Shown here one piece after another: positions 39,688 to 50,744 of a stretch of 64,000 bases of DNA. The notes under the pieces were generated by a model. It was not told the DNA's origin. It searched no databases and saw only the letters and a list, made by a program, of their open reading frames with translations. Position 1 is the stretch's first letter; every line of letters starts with the position of its first letter. Source of the DNA: Gracilaria gracilis (taxonomy: Eukaryota > Rhodophyta > Florideophyceae > Gracilariales > Gracilariaceae). The position numbers and the translations under genes are program-made. The stretch spans positions 731,895-795,894 of the forward strand of contig JARGSG010000184.1 in the NCBI GenBank assembly GCA_030374805.1, given 5' to 3'.

Positions 39688-40433
39688 TGAGCTACACCGC
39701 TATTAGCGTGTCGCCTCGCTGAGGTAATTTCCACACATGTACACGTAAATTGCACGGCTTGAGGCGCCGCTTAGCGGGTGTGAACAGCAACCGTGTAGCA
39801 CGGATATGCTGCAGGCAGTGCATCCAGCATTGCTGTATTTATTTAGATATTTTATAGGTTATTTTGCCCGGCGCACCCACTATCAGTGGTGCGCCGAGCT
39901 TAGTACTTAGAGGGTTGAGCACCGCTCCCCCAAGTAAACTGCCCCTTGCCAAGCAAGGGCTTCTGGCTCTAACTATCACGCCTTCGCGGATTGTTCACCT
40001 CCAAGTGGAGTGACGACTGCGTTGTTCACGTATAGTTACCCACCCTTGTGGCGCTCAGAGTATAACTACTATTTGTGTGTCTCGTTCCGACCTATTGTCG
40101 TTTACTAGCCCCTGTATTGGGTTTGCTTTATTCTCTCTCTCTTCCCCACTCTGGTGGTTTGCTTTCTCCCCTTTTTGGGTTTGCCTTTTTGCCCTGTTCT
40201 CAGTGGCCCGTTTCCGACACCTTGTCGTTGCCGTGCTACTCTCTTTCGAGGACTCATCTCGTGACCGTGTGAACACGTGGATCTCTACCGACTACTAATC
40301 AGCCTAACGCTCCGACGCTTGTCGTGACGGTTTGACCTCGGATTTACACCCGGCTTAGCTGTGTCATTCCCGAAGTGCTCCGTTCGCTGTGCTGCCCTGT
40401 CGAGAAGAAGATTCCGAACGTCTTCGTGCAAAG
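39688..40433 (+). repeat. Solo LTR related to the LTR at 58801-59543
   Basis: About 745 bp match the 5' LTR of the gypsy element at the end of the window. Shared blocks include CAAGCAAGGGCTT, CTGGCTCTAACTATCACGCC, TTCGCGGA, CCAAGTGGAGTGAC, CAGTTACCCACCCTTGTGGC and GTGCTCCGTTCGCTGTGCT. Similarity stops near 40433 and no internal gag or pol follows, so this is a solo LTR or a fragment. The start TGAGCTACACCGC is my estimate; no target duplication was found. Confidence 0.75.
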
Positions 40434-40677
40434 ACGTTGTTCCACATAGATCTCAACGATTTTTCGCCCAAATTCTTCTCTGCTTCCTTTTCTAAACAGC
40501 GGATACTGTCGGCTGTTCTCTGTGGCGCAGAAGATAGTGCACAAATCGGAACCGCCTGAGTAGTTCGTCTTTTACCAAACTGTCCCGAACACTATCACAA
40601 CGCGGAAAACTCAAACTGCAAAACGTCAAACAAACACTACAAAGCGCATATGAACTCATAACCCACAACCAACACTA

Positions 40678-42255
40678 CTAGGCATCGCAAACCAAGTCCG
40701 TCTCCACAACCACACTCTCACCATCATCTCCGCCTGCATCGTCTGTGGCACCATACAAATGAACCATATCTTCTACCGCTTGGTTGCGAGCAGCTCTCGA
40801 TGCAGCAGCACGACGACGCTCCACTCGGGTAGTTCTAAGATGCTGTAACAAAGAGTCGCAGCGAGGCGCAAGCTCAACAAAACGACGCAAGTTGGCAGCT
40901 TTTTCATAGCAACGAGAGCTATTTGTTCTTGCTCTAAGAGCTGCCAACACCTTCTCCGCCGTGAGATGACGACCGTTATCCTCGCCTTTTCGTTTCTGCA
41001 AGAACAACGAGTTCTCAACTACTGACAAGCACGGATAGCCCTCTTCATAGTTCCAATTTCCAGTTCTGCGAAACCCACTGCGGATGTTGGCGTACACAAG
41101 CGATTCCGACAATGCCGTTGTGACAGCAACAGCTACGTCAAAAACATCCAGTACCGATCTGTTTCGCAACAAACGGTGTACTTCTCGTTGTACGAAGGAT
41201 TTATAAGTTCGAAAGACACTCACATCCAGTGGCTGGAGTATGTGGCTTGTGTGCGATGGCAGAGCAACCACAATACTTCGGTTGTCTTTCAGGAGCTGTA
41301 GCGTGCGATATTCGAGATGACCAGCGTAACCGTCGAGAAGAACCAGGAAATGCTTCCCGTTCTTTCGAAGCTCCTCAGTCTGCGCCCAGTCGAAGAAAAT
41401 AGCTGGATCCACACCTGGTATGTCTCTTTGGTAGAGATATCAGGGCGGAAGAAAGTCGTGCAAAGTATGAAGTGTACCGTTCAGAAAGCGATAATGCGCG
41501 CGTTTGCCCCAGATTACCACCACCGGCTTCCACGCCCTCCCATTCGCTGACACGACTGGCATGACAGTAACGCGGTCATTTGCACCTCTGACCTTCACAC
41601 TTTTGTGAATGAGCACTGCGTTCTGGCTTCCTACACCTTTGCGAAGACTACGGCCCAGAATCTTGTTCACCGACACCCCGGATTCATCCAAATTGAAGAT
41701 ACGCCGAGGATCAACAATGCAATAGCGGTCAATGAGGCTCTCAAGCAGAGCAAAGTGCCTCGCAATCTTTTCAGGGGTTATGTCCACTCGGTCATTCTCC
41801 ACAATGCGGACTGGCATGTAGTGCAGCTTGTGTCTCAATATAAAGCGGTCAAGCCACCCCAATGAAGGAAGATTGGTTTTGAATCCGATCCGGAGCTGCA
41901 TCTCTTCCGAAAGAGAGGAGACGTAGGTCTGAACAAGGTCACATATGCCGACTTTGGTTCATGGTGTGTTGTTCTCGCAAAAATATTCCACGGCCTGGAC
42001 GATACTATTCTCCTCTTGTTGCGTGAGTGCAGTTTGGCGGCCGGTTTTTCGATAAGGAAGGATCACCTCAGTGTAGTGTGGTGGTTGTGCCTCCGGATAC
42101 GTCATCACCCAGTCTTTGTAGGCTTTACGCAGACGCCATTCTGAAACGTTGTGCTTCGCTTGGAGTTCGAGGAAACTACTCTTCTGTTCATACTTTTGGT
42201 ATACAGCAAGTTGTAGATTTTTGTGGACTTCAGCAATAGCGAGTTCTTCAGACAT
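40678..42255 (-). pseudogene. Pogo-type transposase, relative of 29436-31133, two nonsense codons
   Basis: The three open pieces (42255-41959, then to 41440, then to 40678) are one reading frame closely related to the intact protein at 29436: MSEELAIAEVHK start, RIFNLDESGVSVNKILGRSL, HFLVLLDGYAGH and ALPSHTSHILQPLD. Two TGA codons break it: the first stands where the relative has Leu (after NNTP), the second where it has Cys (after DFLPP). A further difference is a deletion of about 40 residues after FLQKRK. All three catalytic Asp are kept. So the copy was inactivated by point mutations with little other decay. Confidence 0.88.
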
Positions 42256-43357
42256 TATTCAAGGAGTGTTGTTGGCGCCGTCGTTCTGGGTTGTGTGCGA
42301 TGCAGATTGCGATGTACTTCCCTCGAGCTGCGTCTTATGTAGTGGTTGAACGGAAGAGAAAGAGTGTCATGATACTACGTGTACTGGTTGCGATGCTGCT
42401 TTCGCCCGCTTAATCCCAATGAAGGAGAAGACCATAGTCTTCCTGACTGAATTGTGAAAACACACTGTGTCGTTTGAAGTTTTTGTTGTGTAGCGAAAAA
42501 GAGAGACAGGGTATTGTGCTGGTTAGTGCGTGCCGTGACGAGGGTTTGTGGTGGTTTCGCTGCGCTCTGACGTGAAGTTGCGCAACAACTGACGGTGATA
42601 TGGGTTGGCAATGGGGATGCTTGGATGACTGGGTCGTTTGTGTGAGGTCAAGAAATTTCGTTCCTGTTTTGGCACGAAAGGAGACAACCCCTTGGTCAAG
42701 TTTTTGCGTGTGTTCGCCTCACATGATTTCTCGACTGTTTGACGTGGGATGTGCGGACAGCTGCTGTGCTTCGCGCACTTGAATATGAGACGACTGGAGT
42801 CAATAGTTTTAATGGGAGAGCATGTATGGTTTTGGTCTTCCGATAGACGAAGAGAAGCATATGTCGCAGAAATGCCCTTCAACGCTTCTCCTATGACGCG
42901 AGGGAAAAAAATTTTCGCGAGGGGTTTAATGGTGTTCTGTTATGTCTACAAATAGTAGACATAAGAAAAGTGTTTTGACTGGCTCCATGTGACATATTGA
43001 CTGAGTAACACCAAATGAAACAATTGTTGTGGAGTGTACAGCTCCAATGAAAACCAAGAAGCAAAGCAAAAACCGTACTTTGCGTTCGGTATTACTACAC
43101 GTCTGTGTTCTCGGATAGGAATTTCTTATTCCACTGCATTCACTTGCCAGAACTAAGAGGCGTTGTTGCCTCCGTCGAACGTGTAGACGTTCAATGCTGC
43201 GGTAGTCTGCTGACGACAGCAGACCAGTTCTTTCGTCTAATGGTGGCGCCCTTTGCCAAAGCGTGGCAAACAAGACCAGGGCACCGCTGCACGTTTGCTT
43301 GTGCGTGCGACAGTTGCTCGTCGCCTTCCCACCCAATGTGTCTTCCTGAATGTAGAC
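42256..43357. other. Spacer with fragments of repeats
   Basis: At 42911-42964 GCGAGGGGTTTAATGGTGTT leads into the hairpin TTATGTCTAC-AAATA-GTAGACATAA; the reverse complement of 38461-38490 has the same GCGAGGGGTTTGATGGTGTT word. TCTGTGTTCTCGGATAGGAA at about 43100 matches the end of the long hairpin element at 52418. GTCTGCTG-ACGA-CAGCAGAC (43205-43224) is a short perfect hairpin. No gene is supported. Confidence 0.5.
42940..42964. repeat. TTATGTCTAC hairpin, copy d
   Basis: Perfect 10 bp stem, loop AAATA. It is the same family as the hairpins at 38.5-39.6 kb. Confidence 0.75.
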
Positions 43358-44480
43358 TCAGTTCTGTTGAGACGAGTATTTCCCAATATAATTACGGCAA
43401 TCCATAAGAAAATCATCGCAACGTTTGGCATACAACTGGATCCGCTTCTGTGAAAACGGTTTTGTCCTTGTGCGAACGAGACCAGATCTTCCATTACTCA
43501 AATATCTCTGGAAAGATTGAAACGACTTCCATCTTCCAGTCAAGGCAATTGTTTCTGCCAAATACCCTTCCAAATAATCTGGAAGAGCTCCACCGATGCG
43601 TGCCGAGTGCGTAGTAAATCTTTCCTGATCCAGTCCAAAGTGCGATGCCGCGTTTTTGAAAAGAGAGTTGTAGATGTTGTAAGACCGATCAAATAGCTTT
43701 GTACTCGCATGTTCAGGGATTAATTCCATGTGGACACGTAGTTGGAAGATTACCATGTCATCGCGAATCGGCGTAAATTGTGTTGGGCCTGTCTTTGCAT
43801 GTTCAATATTTACACCCCCTATCGCATGAACTTCATGTTCCAATTGCACGTCTTCTGGAAAGGCTATGTAGCTTCGGCGGAGAGCGATCACTTCAGAGGC
43901 TCGCATATATGTATCCCATTGTAAATAAAGAGCGACAGCGGCGGTAGAGTTCCCTTTCTCACGAAAGTATGCAGAGAAAGCCAGCATAAGCTTTCGAGTC
44001 AAGGGAAGTGCTGGCTGAGGTGGTTTCAGTGTACACCAACCCGACAGTGTTCTACGAAAGAGACCAAACCTGTTTCGAAGCCACAGCCGTGCTACGCAGA
44101 AAAAGGCGAGAACATAGCTCACTTTCTGACGATTTCCTGCTAGTGGACTTTCCTGGTAGGCCTCTTCGATATAACTCGCCAGCATTTCATCTAATTTCTC
44201 TGGATTGGTTGGTGAGGTCATTAAAGTATCGCGAAAGATTTTGTAAGCCAAGGAATAAGCAGCTCTAGTTTTTGCCGAAAGGGTAGCAGCAATTAGAGGG
44301 TGGCGAGCAAAGAAATTGCCGTCTGGAAGTGAGAACACTGCGGGCAGAGCCTGACGGATTTCCTGCTGGATTTGTTTGCCCTTTGCCTTATCCTGAGTCC
44401 GGCGCTTCGTGGTCCTTGCCCATTGGTCTTCAAAGCATTGATCTAGAACACGTAGCTCTATTTCCGCGCTCCTTACGCGC
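43358..44480 (-). pseudogene. Tyrosine recombinase of a DIRS-like element, split by an LTR insertion
   Basis: From 44338 (a GTG, not a true start) 326 residues form a tyrosine recombinase: Arg146 in WDTYMRASEVIALR, Lys182 in HAKTGPTQF, the HSAR box (His244, Arg247), TGRWKS (Trp270 in the His/Trp position) and the nucleophile Tyr279 in FQSFQRYL. The frame remains open upstream (ELRVLDQCFEDQWARTTK) to 44480, where the LTR element begins. It resumes beyond 50744 and, with one CGCGC copy removed, joins without a stop. An RNase H tail with NPADGPSRS lies further upstream at 50.75-50.95 kb. RNase H followed by a tyrosine recombinase is the order in DIRS-type retrotransposons. The recombinase itself retains all catalytic residues. 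Confidence 0.8.
44476..44480. other. Target site duplication CGCGC, left copy
   Basis: CGCGC directly precedes the first LTR and is repeated directly after the second LTR at 50740-50744. Five bp is a usual length for LTR-retrotransposon integrases. Confidence 0.85.
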
Positions 44481-44904
44481 TAAAGTACACTCACACGAGT
44501 GAGTAACAACAATGCCCAAGAAGTAGGGATACTATGCGCAGCACCCAAGCAGGGACGAAGGAGCGTGCAGCGACGATAACAACGGGGCACGAGACAGGCG
44601 TGCAGCACCGGTAGCGGCGACAGAACGACACTATGGGAAACTAGACGATGAAGAATCGGCTAGGGGTGCTTGAGGTTTACCACAATGAGCTCTGCCCGTC
44701 GGGAGGTGACTAAGTACACCTCCCAGGGCAGCAGCGACGTGTCGAAAAATAACAAACATCCTACCTACTAAGGGGTCCCGCAGGGGTGGCACGACAACTG
44801 CCACAACCTTACACGTGATCACCTTTGAGCTGCACCCATGTGCACACTAAACTACTACTATGCTACTATGCATACCCAACATGGGCTGATTCTATTGCAC
44901 TACA
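44481..44904 (-). repeat. LTR (3' LTR of the minus-strand element)
   Basis: 424 bp, TAAAGTACAC ... TTGCACTACA on the plus strand. It is a direct repeat of 50315-50739. Confidence 0.9.
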
Positions 44905-44906
44905 GA

Positions 44907-44917
44907 CTCCCCTTCTT
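44907..44917 (-). promoter_or_regulatory. Polypurine tract
   Basis: The minus strand reads AAGAAGGGGAG, with two bases between it and the LTR. It is the usual primer for plus-strand DNA synthesis and fixes the element's orientation. Confidence 0.7.
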
Positions 44918-45016
44918 AGGCTTGGCCTCGTCCCGAGGCTGGTCAAACCATTCCCATGCGGCGGAGTAATCTCGAGCGTAAACGCATATAGCTACAACCA
45001 TTGAATCCGCTAAGAT

Positions 45017-48000
45017 CCCATTTGGGTAACCAACGAACGAGATACGGGGCGCGGACGACAGAGTGCCCATGCAGGGAGTGCGGCCTACGCAGTAGCCGAA
45101 CAGACACGGCGAAGCGCAATTTGCTGTACCTCGAAATCCCAAGAGGGCGGCGAAAGAGCACGGTAGCGATGAGGCGAATCGCAGACGAATAGAGTCCCAT
45201 GAAGGGTTGCACTACCGGTTAGGATTCTCCAGGCGGACACGGCGAAGAACCGAGTTCCGGACGTCCACATTCCCTTGCGGGCTCTAACCCCTGAGGCTCC
45301 ACGGCGAGCGTGAAACCAAAGGAGTCCCGTAGGGGCGAAGATCGCACATCTGCAGCAATTTGGGCTGCCCTGAGGGTGGTAACGATATCGACCGGGGGCC
45401 ATGTCGACAGGTGCATTCCCGATGGGCAGGTATACGTAGACCTGTTCGGCATTGCTTTGCCACGACACCGTATAGGCGCAGAGCTGCGCGATATGTAGTC
45501 TCAGAATGGGCAGTACGACTGTACTCAGTGTCCTGACCAGGCGACGCATTCATCTTACGCTGCAGGCAGTCCCTGGGGCGGTGCGAAGTCACCCTCGTGA
45601 TTGAGTTGTCCCCATCGGGTCGCAATACTGCGCATCGAGTGACAGTCCCAATCGGGTGGAGAACGAGCGCAAACCCGCAGTGTCAGGCGGTTCTGGTTGT
45701 CCCTTTCAGGGTGCTGGCAGGCGGCGAAAAGGCGGAATAGTTGCGAACCCTCCAACTTGAACCAGTCCCAACGCGGGCTTGGAACAGACCACCATTGCGA
45801 GGCATGAAGTGTTACAATATTGGAGACCCCTGCGGGTATGGAGATGCGAGACGGAGCTGTCTGGCAGAAGGTTGGACAAATTCCCGTACGGGTCCTGGTC
45901 AGAACGAACGGAGAACGCGGCATGATTGCGTGATGCACTGTAGGCCCACTTGGGTTCACCTGGGTAGATGTGTGCAAGAGCTCTTTGCCTTCCTTCCCGG
46001 TCTGAGAACGTGCGCTTTGATGGTCCCCTCTACCCAAGAGGGTCGCGGTACACGCGTGGTCAATCCGCAGTCTGCTCTGCGAGGTCCAACATCCCCAGAA
46101 TTGGCTCATGCATAGTCCGTTCCATTGCCCGTCCGATCTCGCGTGGGTTCTTTGCGATCAATTCCGTCCCTCTGTAGGCGCTTTACCATCCTCCAGTTCA
46201 GTCCCGTAGGGTCCTTTTCGAATATGCGCGATACTGCATCACTCGCTGTGGATGTCCAACTGTTCGTCCCAAGGGGTGTCATTGCCTTCCCAGATGGGTA
46301 CAACTCGAGAGGGAGATGTTCTCGAAGTAGTTTTCCCGAAGGGGTCTATGCTCGAGCGACTGGTGTGGATTTTGAAGGCCACTGCGCACTATTTCCCAAG
46401 GGGGAGAGGTTCCGACGGCAATAGATCCCAAGAGTGGGAGTCCCCCCAATGCCGAAGACCGTGGTGTCCAACATCCCAATGACGGCCATGGTTTTCTTGT
46501 AGGCGATGGTCCCAATAGGTTGCGCTCGCTGCCCGCGCCTTTGGAGAACGACTCCTTTTTGGCAGCTTCCGCGTCGGACTTGGACGGTACTGCTAGCACC
46601 TTCCATTGCGCCAGATAGACCCGTTGCGGGAATGCGTAGCGCGTTACAGCTCGTCTTGAGTCAGTAAAGAATTTTCGCTTGCCTACTTGACCCTGCAGGG
46701 TACGCTTTTGTCAGCAAGATCATCCCCTTCGAGGGCCTTCCCAAGCATTTCGGCTTGGCGCGTAGTGTGCGACGCTTGCGGCACGGTGTGAACATGGCGC
46801 AAAAAGCCCTGGTTGGGCCCCCTCCCCTCCTTGGAGTGCGCTTGGTCTCCAAGTGCCGAAAAATCTCGATGGGGACCGCAGCGAGCGCCGTTGGGGGGGC
46901 TGCGCCGTGAGCGCAGCGACGCGCGCGTGCACGTGAAGATGCGCACGTGCGCACGGCGCGTGCCAGCAAGGCCGCGGGGCGCACAATACGCAGTGTGCCC
47001 GAATGCGCATATCCTCTATAGATGAATAGGCCACGACGCGGCAATTGCCCAAGGGGTTACTTGCAAGGAGAATCGAAAAATCCGACGCGAAAATTATCCT
47101 CCCGTACCGGGTCAAAACCGGCGATTCTTTTTTTGTCCCATATCTCCGAAACGCAAGCGTTTCAGTAGCTCGCAATGCCCGATTTGGGGTGCGCGGCACA
47201 TCAAAATACTTAAGATTTTTTGATAGTGCCAAACCATGTCCCTACGTGTAATACTGTAGACCGAATCGGCTACCCACGTGCGTGGGCCACGTGTCGTTTT
47301 GCGTGCTTGCAACGGCGCATACAGGCGCGCGCTCGTTTGCATGGCGCGCGCGTGTTCCACATGGGTGATTCTGGCGTGCAATGGCGCACGCCAGCGATGT
47401 ACAGCGTTCTATCGGGTGTGTACAGTCCTCAGAAGACCTTGCGCTCCACATAGCGGCGGTTCCAAGTCGCCCTAAGTAGTCCCAACGGGGCCCCAACGTC
47501 TTTCGAAGCAGCGCAAAGCTTTTCCGAGCCATTCGCGAGACCCAAAAAGACTTTGAACTGGCGATATCCCGCCGGGAAAATTTGTGGCCACCACGGCCGG
47601 GGGGAGACTATGCCAAAATTTTTGTTGCTGAAACGGGAAAAGTGACCCAAAGTAACCAGATGATGTTCGCCACGGCCCTGCTGGCTCCCGTAGTCGCAGT
47701 AGGTACGAGTACGAGTCCCGAGGTTCAAATGAACATGGTGCAGTAGCTCCAAGAAGTCTTGCGAACTCGGATATCACTCCAGTCGGGCTTTGACTGTCGC
47801 AGACCCATCAGGGGCAGTACCGTTGGCCATCCTGACGAGGTACGTTTGATATCGGAAAGCCCAAGAGGGTGCGTTTCGAACAAAAAAGTCCTGTGTAGGT
47901 CCCACCAAACCCAAAGGGGATGGAGACAAATGAGACGGAAGAAATTCCAAAAGAGAGTGGCCACATCCCAAGAGGGGAAAACTTCTGAAATCAAAGGTAG

Positions 48001-50245
48001 ACTATAACCCGAAGGGCATCATGAAAAACACAATCATTCTCCCCCTCTGATGCGAGCGCACCGCACGAGTTGCGAAGGCCCAAGCGGTATTCTGAAAGAC
48101 AGAACGGCGGATATCAGGGTGCATATTAACTAATAATTATGGATATAAAACCCAGATGAAGGGCTCGAACGGAAACGAGCCCAGATGCATAAACAAAAGC
48201 CAAAGAAACAAAACAATCCCAAAAGGGTAGAATCCTTAAGCGGTTCATCCAGAACGGTATTGAATAATACCGTAGAGATGAGAAGAAACCCATTGGGGTC
48301 CAAAAACGCCTGTGATTCGTCCCTTGAGGGGTAATTGATGACAAGAGGAAAACCATTTTGGTTCTGTAGCGGACTCGAAAACTGTTCTCTCCAGAATGGC
48401 TCATTGCGAAAAGCTGTCATCCAAGCCCATGTGGGGTTCGCTGAAAATCTGTAATCTCACAATTGCTATGTCGGTCGACCAATATCTTGGTAGCAGGTTT
48501 TCCAGGGAGGGATAAACCTAGATATCGAATGAATGGTCAGCCACGGAGCGGGAACCAATTTGGAAACCTGTGAGGTATCCAAAGCGTTCCCAATGGGTGA
48601 GGATAAATCCTCAAAAGGCTGAGAAAGTCGATGCCCTGTGTTGGCTTCCTCGCCTTTTCCCGCAAGGGTGAATTCGAGAACTTCACTTCAGAGAAGAAAG
48701 ATTTTCCTGTTCATCAACGTGAACACGACCCAAATGGGAACACAGCTTCCAGTATAAAAAATGATCCACATAATGGGAGCCTACTCAGTAGATATGGCCA
48801 GAAAGCCAACCTCTACCGGATACTGTATCCGTGACAAAACCCAAAACGGGACAACCACGATGGTGTCAGAAATCAGTAGACAAACACCCAGTTGGGAAAG
48901 AGTGTTCCAGAAAGAAACGAGAGCAACTCGTTGCCAAGCCGCATTCGTACCCAATCTGGGAAAAAGATACAAGAAGGGAACCTCCCGTGTCAGGGTTACT
49001 TCCTCCCAGACGAAGGGGGCGAGGAGCACGGGCGTCCTGACAGGGAGGTGTTGCAAACACAAAAAGGGGTTTTGGGAGAAAGGGAAAGGGGATAGTGAAA
49101 AGTTAGAGAAATCAGTATCTCCCGTGGGGAAAACAAGTTAGAACAAACTAGACAACAAGAACAAAAGATCTTGGATCCCAATGGGGTAGAATCCAAGTAG
49201 TGAATATGTCTACTTCAGAGGAGAAGTTGTCAAAACGCTAGGTCTTGGCATCCGCGTCCGGACTCAAAGCGCCCGACTTGGGAAGGTTAGTACCTCTTCG
49301 GTTAACCCCTCTCCTTGTCCGGTGTCGGTTTGGAGCGTTCATTTCTCCCCGTGTACTGCGTCTTTTTGTAAGGACGCGGCCGGTACTTCTGTTTCCCGAC
49401 AGGGATGAACGTCCAATTTGGTCTGTCTTAAGAAGGGTCCCACTCGGGCCCTGAATCGACTGCAGCACCCGAAGGGATAAAGGACGTTTGCCAAATCAGC
49501 ATAACCAAGGAACTTTGAAACGAGTAACTTGTCCACTGTTGCGACAAGCCGAAAACGACAATTTGCCACAGTGTGCACACTGGTGGCAATTGCGCCTTCT
49601 AGAACTCCAGAAATGGTGATCGTTGAAGTGACCCAATGGACTAAAGTGTCCATCAAGGCTTCCACATCCGCATGAATCCTTTGGGGAATTCGACTTTCGA
49701 CCTCGTAGGCGACCATCGACTCCACTAAGGGCTTCAGGGCTACGAGTAACCCACCAGGGAGGAGCGGTGGCTCCCCTCCAGTAGACACAGGCAGGGTGCC
49801 GCCCAAGTGGTTGAGCGGTGCTTCCCTTTGGGGCTGCGGAGGTGTTTCTATGGAGGCCTGCTGACGCATGACCTCCAGAAGATTCCGGAATTCGGTGGGT
49901 GTAGACTGACGGAGAAGTTTCTCCGGCTTGTCCACGGGGAATAGAATCTCCATATTGGTACTCCGAGTATTGTGGACCCATGAGTGGGTATCTGGCGCGA
50001 CTTCGACCGCGCTGTGATCCCGAGGGGTCACAGTCATGTCGACATGCTCACGAGAGAATCCTAGAGGGGTGGTCATGATGGTAAGGCGGAAAGCTTTTTG
50101 TCCGGCTTCCGGCAAAGAGATCCCAATGGGCGAGTTCGAAACAACCAGTGAATTCAAAAGGCGGTAGCTGCAACCGTGCAGCGTTCCCAGGCGGGTTTGT
50201 AAGTCCCGAGAGGGTTCGAGGCGGTTCTGAAAATCGAAACCAATC
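45017..50245. repeat. Periodic CCC-N3..6-GGG mini-palindromes
   Basis: Across the LTR element interior a CCC...GGG motif recurs. CCC starts are at 45017, 45066, 45138, 45196, 45272, 45326, 45368, 45418, 45571, 45610, 45647, 45701, 45767, 45828, 45883, 45945 and 46033, and similarly on to about 50.24 kb. Usual spacing is 40-75 bp. In the 45-46 kb half the flanks are asymmetric: T before CCC and T after GGG on the plus strand (tCCCnnnnGGGt). The 3-6 bases between differ from copy to copy and are often AATG, AAGA, GTAC or TTGC. The sequence between motifs is unrelated, so this is not a tandem repeat. The motif is not conspicuous outside the two LTRs. Confidence 0.75.
49339..50157 (-). CDS. Possible gag-like ORF of the LTR element
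   Basis: This is the longest frame in the element interior (272 codons) and lies about 150 bp after the primer-binding site, where gag is expected. The codon track opens with ATG at 50157. It contains FRNLLEVMRQQASIETPPQP and helix-like stretches (LVESMVAYEVESRI, ADVEALMDTLVHWV) but no zinc knuckle or recognisable capsid motif. Several CCC...GGG motifs are translated within it as SPIG and TPLG. It could be a diverged gag or a chance frame in a non-coding element. Confidence 0.35.
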   Translation of the reverse strand: MNSLVVSNSPIGISLPEAGQKAFRLTIMTTPLGFSREHVDMTVTPRDHSAVEVAPDTHSWVHNTRSTNMEILFPVDKPEKLLRQSTPTEFRNLLEVMRQQASIETPPQPQREAPLNHLGGTLPVSTGGEPPLLPGGLLVALKPLVESMVAYEVESRIPQRIHADVEALMDTLVHWVTSTITISGVLEGAIATSVHTVANCRFRLVATVDKLLVSKFLGYADLANVLYPFGCCSRFRARVGPFLRQTKLDVHPCRETEVPAASLQKDAVHGEK

Positions 50246-50299
50246 CCAAAGAGGGGTCGAAACGGAAATAAATGAAGAATGACCTACTGGGGTTATTCT

Positions 50300-50313
50300 A
50301 GGTCGGGAGACCA
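50300..50313 (-). promoter_or_regulatory. Primer-binding site
   Basis: On the minus strand TGGTCTCCCGACCT starts one base after the LTR end at 50315. It would pair with a tRNA 3' end ...GGTCGGGAGACCA. The tRNA species is not identified. Confidence 0.65.
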
Positions 50314-50314
50314 A

Positions 50315-50739
50315 TGAAGTACACTCACGCGAGTGAATAACAACAATGCCCAAGAAATAGGGATACTATGCGCAGCACCCAAGCGGGGACGAAGGAGCGT
50401 GCAGCGACGATAACAACGGGGCACGAGACAGGCGTGCAGCACCGGTAGCGGCGACAGAACGACCCTATGGGAACCTAGACGATGAAGAATCGGCTAGGGG
50501 GTGCTTGAGGTTTACCACAATGAGCTCTGCCCGTCGGGAAATGACTAAGTACACCTCCCAGGGCAGCAGCGACGTGTCGAAAAATAACAAACATCCTACC
50601 TACTAAGGGGTCCCGCAGGGGTGGCACTACAACTGCCACAACCTTACACGTGGTCACCTTTGAGCTGCACCCATGTGCACACTAAACTACTACTATGCTA
50701 CTATGCATACCCAACATGGGCTGATTCTATTGCACTACA
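50315..50739 (-). repeat. LTR (5' LTR of the minus-strand element)
   Basis: 425 bp, TGAAGTACAC ... TTGCACTACA on the plus strand, followed by the CGCGC duplication at 50740-50744. Confidence 0.9.
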
Positions 50740-50744
50740 CGCGC

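Larger units (their letters stand above)
44481..50739 (-). mobile_element. Complete LTR retrotransposon without pol (LARD-like)
   Basis: Two direct LTRs (44481-44904 and 50315-50739) differ by roughly a dozen substitutions and one indel. They end TG...CA (the left copy has TA by mutation) and are flanked by CGCGC on both sides. On the minus strand TTGGTCTCCCGACC follows the LTR at 50315, a primer-binding site starting TGG, and AAGAAGGGGAG precedes the LTR at 44904, a polypurine tract. So the element is transcribed from right to left. The 5.4 kb interior has one 272-codon frame next to the primer site and otherwise only short frames; no protease, reverse transcriptase or integrase motif is visible. 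That fits a non-autonomous large retrotransposon derivative. The interior carries the periodic mini-palindrome described separately. Confidence 0.88.

Noticed and set aside
40678-42255. TGA recoding (Leu/Cys or selenocysteine) in the pogo relative
   Set aside because: The two TGA codons stand for different residues in the intact relative and no recoding signal is seen; simple nonsense mutation is sufficient.
45555-46109. 184-codon minus-strand frame in the LTR element as a possible pol fragment
   Set aside because: No reverse transcriptase, RNase H or integrase motif is present; its PxG/WDW-like words simply translate the periodic CCC...GGG motif.
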